Of a stretch of DNA of 6,888 nt, positions 5,868-6,888 are shown piece by piece. The stretch lies in assembly GCA_003601795.1 (NCBI GenBank), contig PIXU01000303.1:1-6888 (forward strand), written 5' to 3'. The position numbers were made by a program, and so were the translations under genes. A model generated the notes under the pieces. The model was not told the origin of the DNA. It saw nothing but the letters and a program-made list of their open reading frames with translations, and ran no database searches. Positions within the stretch are counted from its first letter, which is position 1. Each line of letters opens with the position of its first letter. The DNA comes from Candidatus Methanophagales archaeon (lineage in GTDB: Archaea; Halobacteriota; Syntropharchaeia; Alkanophagales; Methanospirareceae).

Positions 5868-5882
5868 AATTGTAATTCGGAA

Positions 5883-6888
5883 ATGAAGGCAGTTTGGAGC
5901 GGTTCCATAAGCTGGGGATTGGTGAACATACCGATAAAATTATATTCGGCAGTGGAATCCAGGAGAGCCGATTTCCGGTTGTTATGTAAGGAGCATAAAG
6001 CACCAATACGTTATAAGAGGGTCTGTGAAGCCGGGGGAGAAGAGGTTGGATGGGGCGATATTGTTAACGGATTAGAACTGGAAAAAGGCAATTACTTTAT
6101 CCTTACAAGAGATGAAGTGGATAAACTAAAACCAGAAGGGAAGGAGAATCTGGAAATATTGGAATTTGTGGATAAAACAGAATTGGAGCCGATTTATTAT
6201 GATAAGAGCTATTTCGCAGTGCCAAAGGATAAGAGCGAGAAGGCGTACTTCCTGTTCAAAGAACTGCTGGATGAAATGGGAATCACCGCAATAGGTAAAT
6301 TTGTGATGCGGAACAAGGAGTATATATGCGCTTTACAGCCTTTTGAAGAGGGCATGCTTTTATGCACACTCCATTATCACCAGTATATCAGAGACATCGG
6401 CGAAATCGGGATGGGGGAGCGACCAGAAATAGGAGTTGATGAGAAGGAGTTGGGCAAGCTGCTCATAGAGAAGCATCTCAAAAAAGAATTCCATCTGGAG
6501 AAGTTCAGAGATACATTCATGGAAAGGTTGAAGGATTTGATAAGGAGGAAGATGGAAGGTAAAGAGATAGAAATAGGTGAATTGCCGAAGCGAGAAGAGA
6601 AAAGCCTCGTGGATGCATTAAAAGCGAGTGTGGAAGGTATTGAAAAACCAGCACCAACACCAGTAACAACACCGATAGTGTATCCGGAGGGGAGCGTAAA
6701 AAAGGTGGGGCGTATTAGCCGAGAATACCTTCCTATGCTATGCGAAAAGGGGATAGAAGGAGTTCTCGATGAAAAAGGCTATATTTTTGAACCCAAGATG
6801 GATGGGACGAGGTGTATAGCAGAGGTGTACGAGGAGGTGAGGCTGATCAACAGAAGAGGGAGGGATATAAGCAAGAGATACCCCGAGA
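5883..6888 (+). CDS. ku: Ku protein fused to ATP-dependent DNA ligase (3' end cut by window edge)
   Basis: The reading frame is open for 335 codons with no stop before the edge. Residues 1-235 are a bacterial/archaeal-type Ku core, the ring that binds double-strand DNA ends: WSGSISWGLVNIPIKLYSAV (5-24), IRYKRVCEAGGEEVGW (42-57), PIYYDKSYF (103-111), IGKFVMRNKE (137-146). SLVDALKASVEGIE (241-254) matches the usual C-terminal motif of bacterial Ku. A Pro/Thr-rich linker (about 255-270) follows. From about 276 the chain reads like a LigD-type ligase adenylation domain: YLPML (282-286), then motif I with K305 in EPKMDGTR, the predicted AMP-accepting lysine, and LINRRGRDISKRYPE (321-335), the usual motif after it. 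The rest of the ligase lies beyond the window; a primase-polymerase or phosphoesterase domain could also follow. In Ku's usual VCxxCG the second Cys is Gly (G51). There is no Shine-Dalgarno site. Ku is certain; the ligase assignment rests on about 60 residues but is strong. Confidence 0.95.
   Translation, partial: MKAVWSGSISWGLVNIPIKLYSAVESRRADFRLLCKEHKAPIRYKRVCEAGGEEVGWGDIVNGLELEKGNYFILTRDEVDKLKPEGKENLEILEFVDKTELEPIYYDKSYFAVPKDKSEKAYFLFKELLDEMGITAIGKFVMRNKEYICALQPFEEGMLLCTLHYHQYIRDIGEIGMGERPEIGVDEKELGKLLIEKHLKKEFHLEKFRDTFMERLKDLIRRKMEGKEIEIGELPKREEKSLVDALKASVEGIEKPAPTPVTTPIVYPEGSVKKVGRISREYLPMLCEKGIEGVLDEKGYIFEPKMDGTRCIAEVYEEVRLINRRGRDISKRYPE

Noticed and set aside
1..6888. CRISPR arrays, tRNA or rRNA genes, insertion sequences
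   Set aside because: I saw no regularly spaced repeats, no cloverleaf with a TTC-type T arm, no rRNA-like sequence and no transposase or terminal inverted repeats. The intergenic gaps are all under about 130 bp.

Overview
The window looks like chromosomal DNA of an anaerobic methane- or alkane-metabolising archaeon of the Halobacteriota/Euryarchaeota type. It encodes an archaeal EF-1alpha followed by archaeal ribosomal protein S10, the methanogen-type heterodisulfide reductase pair HdrC-HdrB, and a DUF89 phosphatase. Intergenic regions are AT-rich with archaeal TATA-like boxes. Hdr together with an acyl-CoA dehydrogenase and a Ku-type repair protein would fit ANME-1, Syntrophoarchaeum or Archaeoglobus relatives. 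That placement is inference from gene content only.

Layout. 1-1629 (minus): a DUF89 metal-dependent phosphatase followed 13 bp downstream by an acyl-CoA dehydrogenase that runs off the left edge. 1630-1726: a compact divergent promoter with a perfect 7-bp inverted repeat in front of EF-1alpha. 1727-3334 (plus): EF-1alpha and S10, the conserved archaeal translation pair. 3414-3638 (plus): a 74-residue, highly charged protein of unknown function with its own TATA-like box and Shine-Dalgarno site. 3639-3735: a convergent intergenic region holding overlapping, mutually exclusive hairpins and T-runs, probably a bidirectional terminator. 3736-5186 (minus): hdrC and hdrB with an ATGA overlap. 5187-5310: the hdrC promoter and an inverted repeat at the end of the next gene. 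5311-5811 (minus): an MJ0936/YfcE-type metallophosphoesterase. 5812-5882: a second divergent promoter. 5883 to the right edge (plus): a Ku protein that continues without a stop, through a proline/threonine-rich linker, into the start of an ATP-dependent DNA ligase.

The most notable item is this Ku-ligase fusion. Bacterial and the described archaeal non-homologous end-joining systems generally encode Ku and the ligase as separate proteins. Here the end-binding and sealing activities appear joined in one chain, and the ligase active-site lysine is visible before the window ends. The rest is mostly housekeeping: translation, CoM-S-S-CoB/ferredoxin-linked electron transfer, acyl-CoA oxidation and metabolite repair.
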